Shown here one piece after another: positions 4,463 to 5,598 of a stretch of DNA of 5,598 nt. Every line of letters begins with the position of its first letter. Position 1 is the first letter of the stretch. The translations under genes were made by a program, and so were the position numbers. A model generated the notes under the pieces. The model did not search any database. It had not been told where the DNA came from and worked only from the letters and a program-made list of their open reading frames with translations. The DNA is from Methanobacteriota archaeon. GTDB lineage: Archaea; JACRDV01. The stretch covers positions 1 through 5,598 of the forward strand of contig JACRDV010000139.1 of assembly GCA_024860865.1 (NCBI GenBank), written 5' to 3'.

Positions 4463-5598
4463 CTAAGCACGATACCTCAGAATAGCAGCAACTCCACCAA
4501 AGGAGTTTAAAAGTTGCCCCCCTTCTTCCGTATCAACTGATATCATTTCAACTGAAGCACCAGTTTTTTCAGCCAGATCAGAAAGTTCATCAACAACATC
4601 TTTGGCTTCAACAACTATCAACTGGCTTTTGATATTCAAAGTGCTTTCGCATTTTGGACATACTCCTAACTCTTCTTTAAACTGCTCTACATCAGAAACT
4701 GTTTTTTCAAATCCATAATCGCAACTTTGGTTAGAGCATTTTACTTTTACTCTAAATTTTCTTAGAGCCTCTGATAATAACAAGATCTCAACTGAGCCTG
4801 CACTTAGGAAATGCCTAACTTCTGCCTCACCATAAGTAGCTAATCCTTTATCTTTAACAACTTCAGCAAAGAAGCGCTGGACTAGCTTCTTTTCCTTAGT
4901 TATATCGAGCTCTTCAATAACTTCACTCGCCTTATTCACAAGCTCTTGAATTCCATATTCATCAGTATAACCAGTATCGATTAGACCGATCACCTTTTCT
5001 TTAAGGCGGTAATCGAGGTAGTCCTTGCTTGAGAATTCTTCTTTGGTTGGACCTGGGCCGCCTATGATAACTCCTTTTAGCTCTGGTACGCCGAGAAACA
5101 GCTCATTTGCTTTCTTTCCCAAGCGATCGAAAAACTCATGTACTGCTTGTTCTATTAAGCGTTCGAAACGTTTTGCACTTTGTCCCCCGGCATCGTGTTT
5201 CCCCATAACACCAGAAGTCAACTTTTTCAAAACTTCAACATGCTTTCCTCTAAGAGTTCCAATTGTAGCTTCTTTTCTATCAATGACAAGCAATCCAAAG
5301 GTCTCTTTTTCCTTTATCATGTCTTTTAATGGATCTAAGAAAAACTTTTCATCACAGCGATACAAATAAACTCCGACTGGCTCTGGGGGCTCAACCAAAT
5401 ATATTTCCATCTTTTCAGTAATTGGTCCAGTAGGTATAGTTCCACAAAAAATTGCCAATCCATTTTCAGGCGGTTTATTGAATAATTTTAACCTCTGTAA
5501 AATCATTGAGATTGCTCCTTGAACGTTTGTTCTTGTTCGCTTTGACTTTATGTTCCCAGCTTGAGCATACTCAGCTCTCATTTGATTTGTAACATCTG
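4463..5598 (-). CDS. prf1: Peptide chain release factor aRF1 (class I), 5' end outside the window
   Basis: This protein recognises all three stop codons in the ribosomal A site and triggers peptide release. The decoding-domain motif NIKS occurs in YAQAGNIKSKRTR. The YxCxxxF stop-codon contact motif is seen in YLYRCDEKFF. The catalytic GGQ lies in GKHDAGGQSAKRF, whose Gln positions the hydrolytic water. The C-terminal domain carries a Cys4 zinc site (CSNQSC...CPKC) and ends at TAG 4465-4463. The ATG at 5581 is internal: codons upstream still read DVTNQ in frame, matching the VVNxLRxE sequence before NIKS in relatives. The gene therefore continues beyond the right edge, with roughly 45-50 residues missing. 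About 377 residues are visible, with no damage. A T-run follows the stop. Confidence 0.96.
   Translation of the reverse strand, partial: DVTNQMRAEYAQAGNIKSKRTRTNVQGAISMILQRLKLFNKPPENGLAIFCGTIPTGPITEKMEIYLVEPPEPVGVYLYRCDEKFFLDPLKDMIKEKETFGLLVIDRKEATIGTLRGKHVEVLKKLTSGVMGKHDAGGQSAKRFERLIEQAVHEFFDRLGKKANELFLGVPELKGVIIGGPGPTKEEFSSKDYLDYRLKEKVIGLIDTGYTDEYGIQELVNKASEVIEELDITKEKKLVQRFFAEVVKDKGLATYGEAEVRHFLSAGSVEILLLSEALRKFRVKVKCSNQSCDYGFEKTVSDVEQFKEELGVCPKCESTLNIKSQLIVVEAKDVVDELSDLAEKTGASVEMISVDTEEGGQLLNSFGGVAAILRYRA

Overview
The window is archaeal. It carries an archaeal/eukaryotic-type class I release factor (aRF1, with NIKS and GGQ motifs) and recognisable remains of two archaeal information-processing genes: a PDCD5-family DNA-binding protein and ribosomal protein eL43/L37Ae. 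It also has Shine-Dalgarno sites of the AGGTGAT type and one sequence resembling euryarchaeal CRISPR repeats. The DNA is AT-rich. The sequence alone does not fix the lineage; a small-genome or DPANN-like or euryarchaeal host would fit, but that is a guess.

Layout, left to right. 1-66: the C-terminus of an unknown plus-strand gene. 103-325: a small unknown minus-strand ORF, probably with a one-base homopolymer discrepancy near its end. 326-497: a gap with two small inverted repeats. 498-2222 (minus): complete argS. 2268-2917: a debris zone holding the first 57 codons of an IS110-type transposase, a 17/19-bp inverted repeat pair about 340 bp apart, a frameshifted minus-strand reading frame, a perfect 12-bp tandem duplication, two diverged 32-bp direct repeats and a solitary CRISPR-repeat-like unit. 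2918-3764 (minus): an intact HEPN/MNT (HepT/MntA-type) toxin-antitoxin pair. 3783-4402 (minus): three short reading frames in a row, all apparently frameshifted: an orphan ORF just upstream of the MNT gene, eL43, and PDCD5. 4463-5598 (minus): aRF1, running off the right edge.

Functionally, argS, aRF1, eL43 and PDCD5 form a translation/DNA-binding housekeeping neighbourhood transcribed leftward. The HEPN/MNT pair uses ATA-rich isoleucine codons, unlike the ATT-rich argS. It sits inside this neighbourhood, between the damaged eL43 and the mobile-element debris next to argS, which suggests it is an acquired defence or stability module.

The most notable points are the clustered one-base discrepancies in small housekeeping genes, the possible third gene in front of the MNT gene, and the repeat-rich zone with a lone CRISPR-like repeat behind the HEPN gene.
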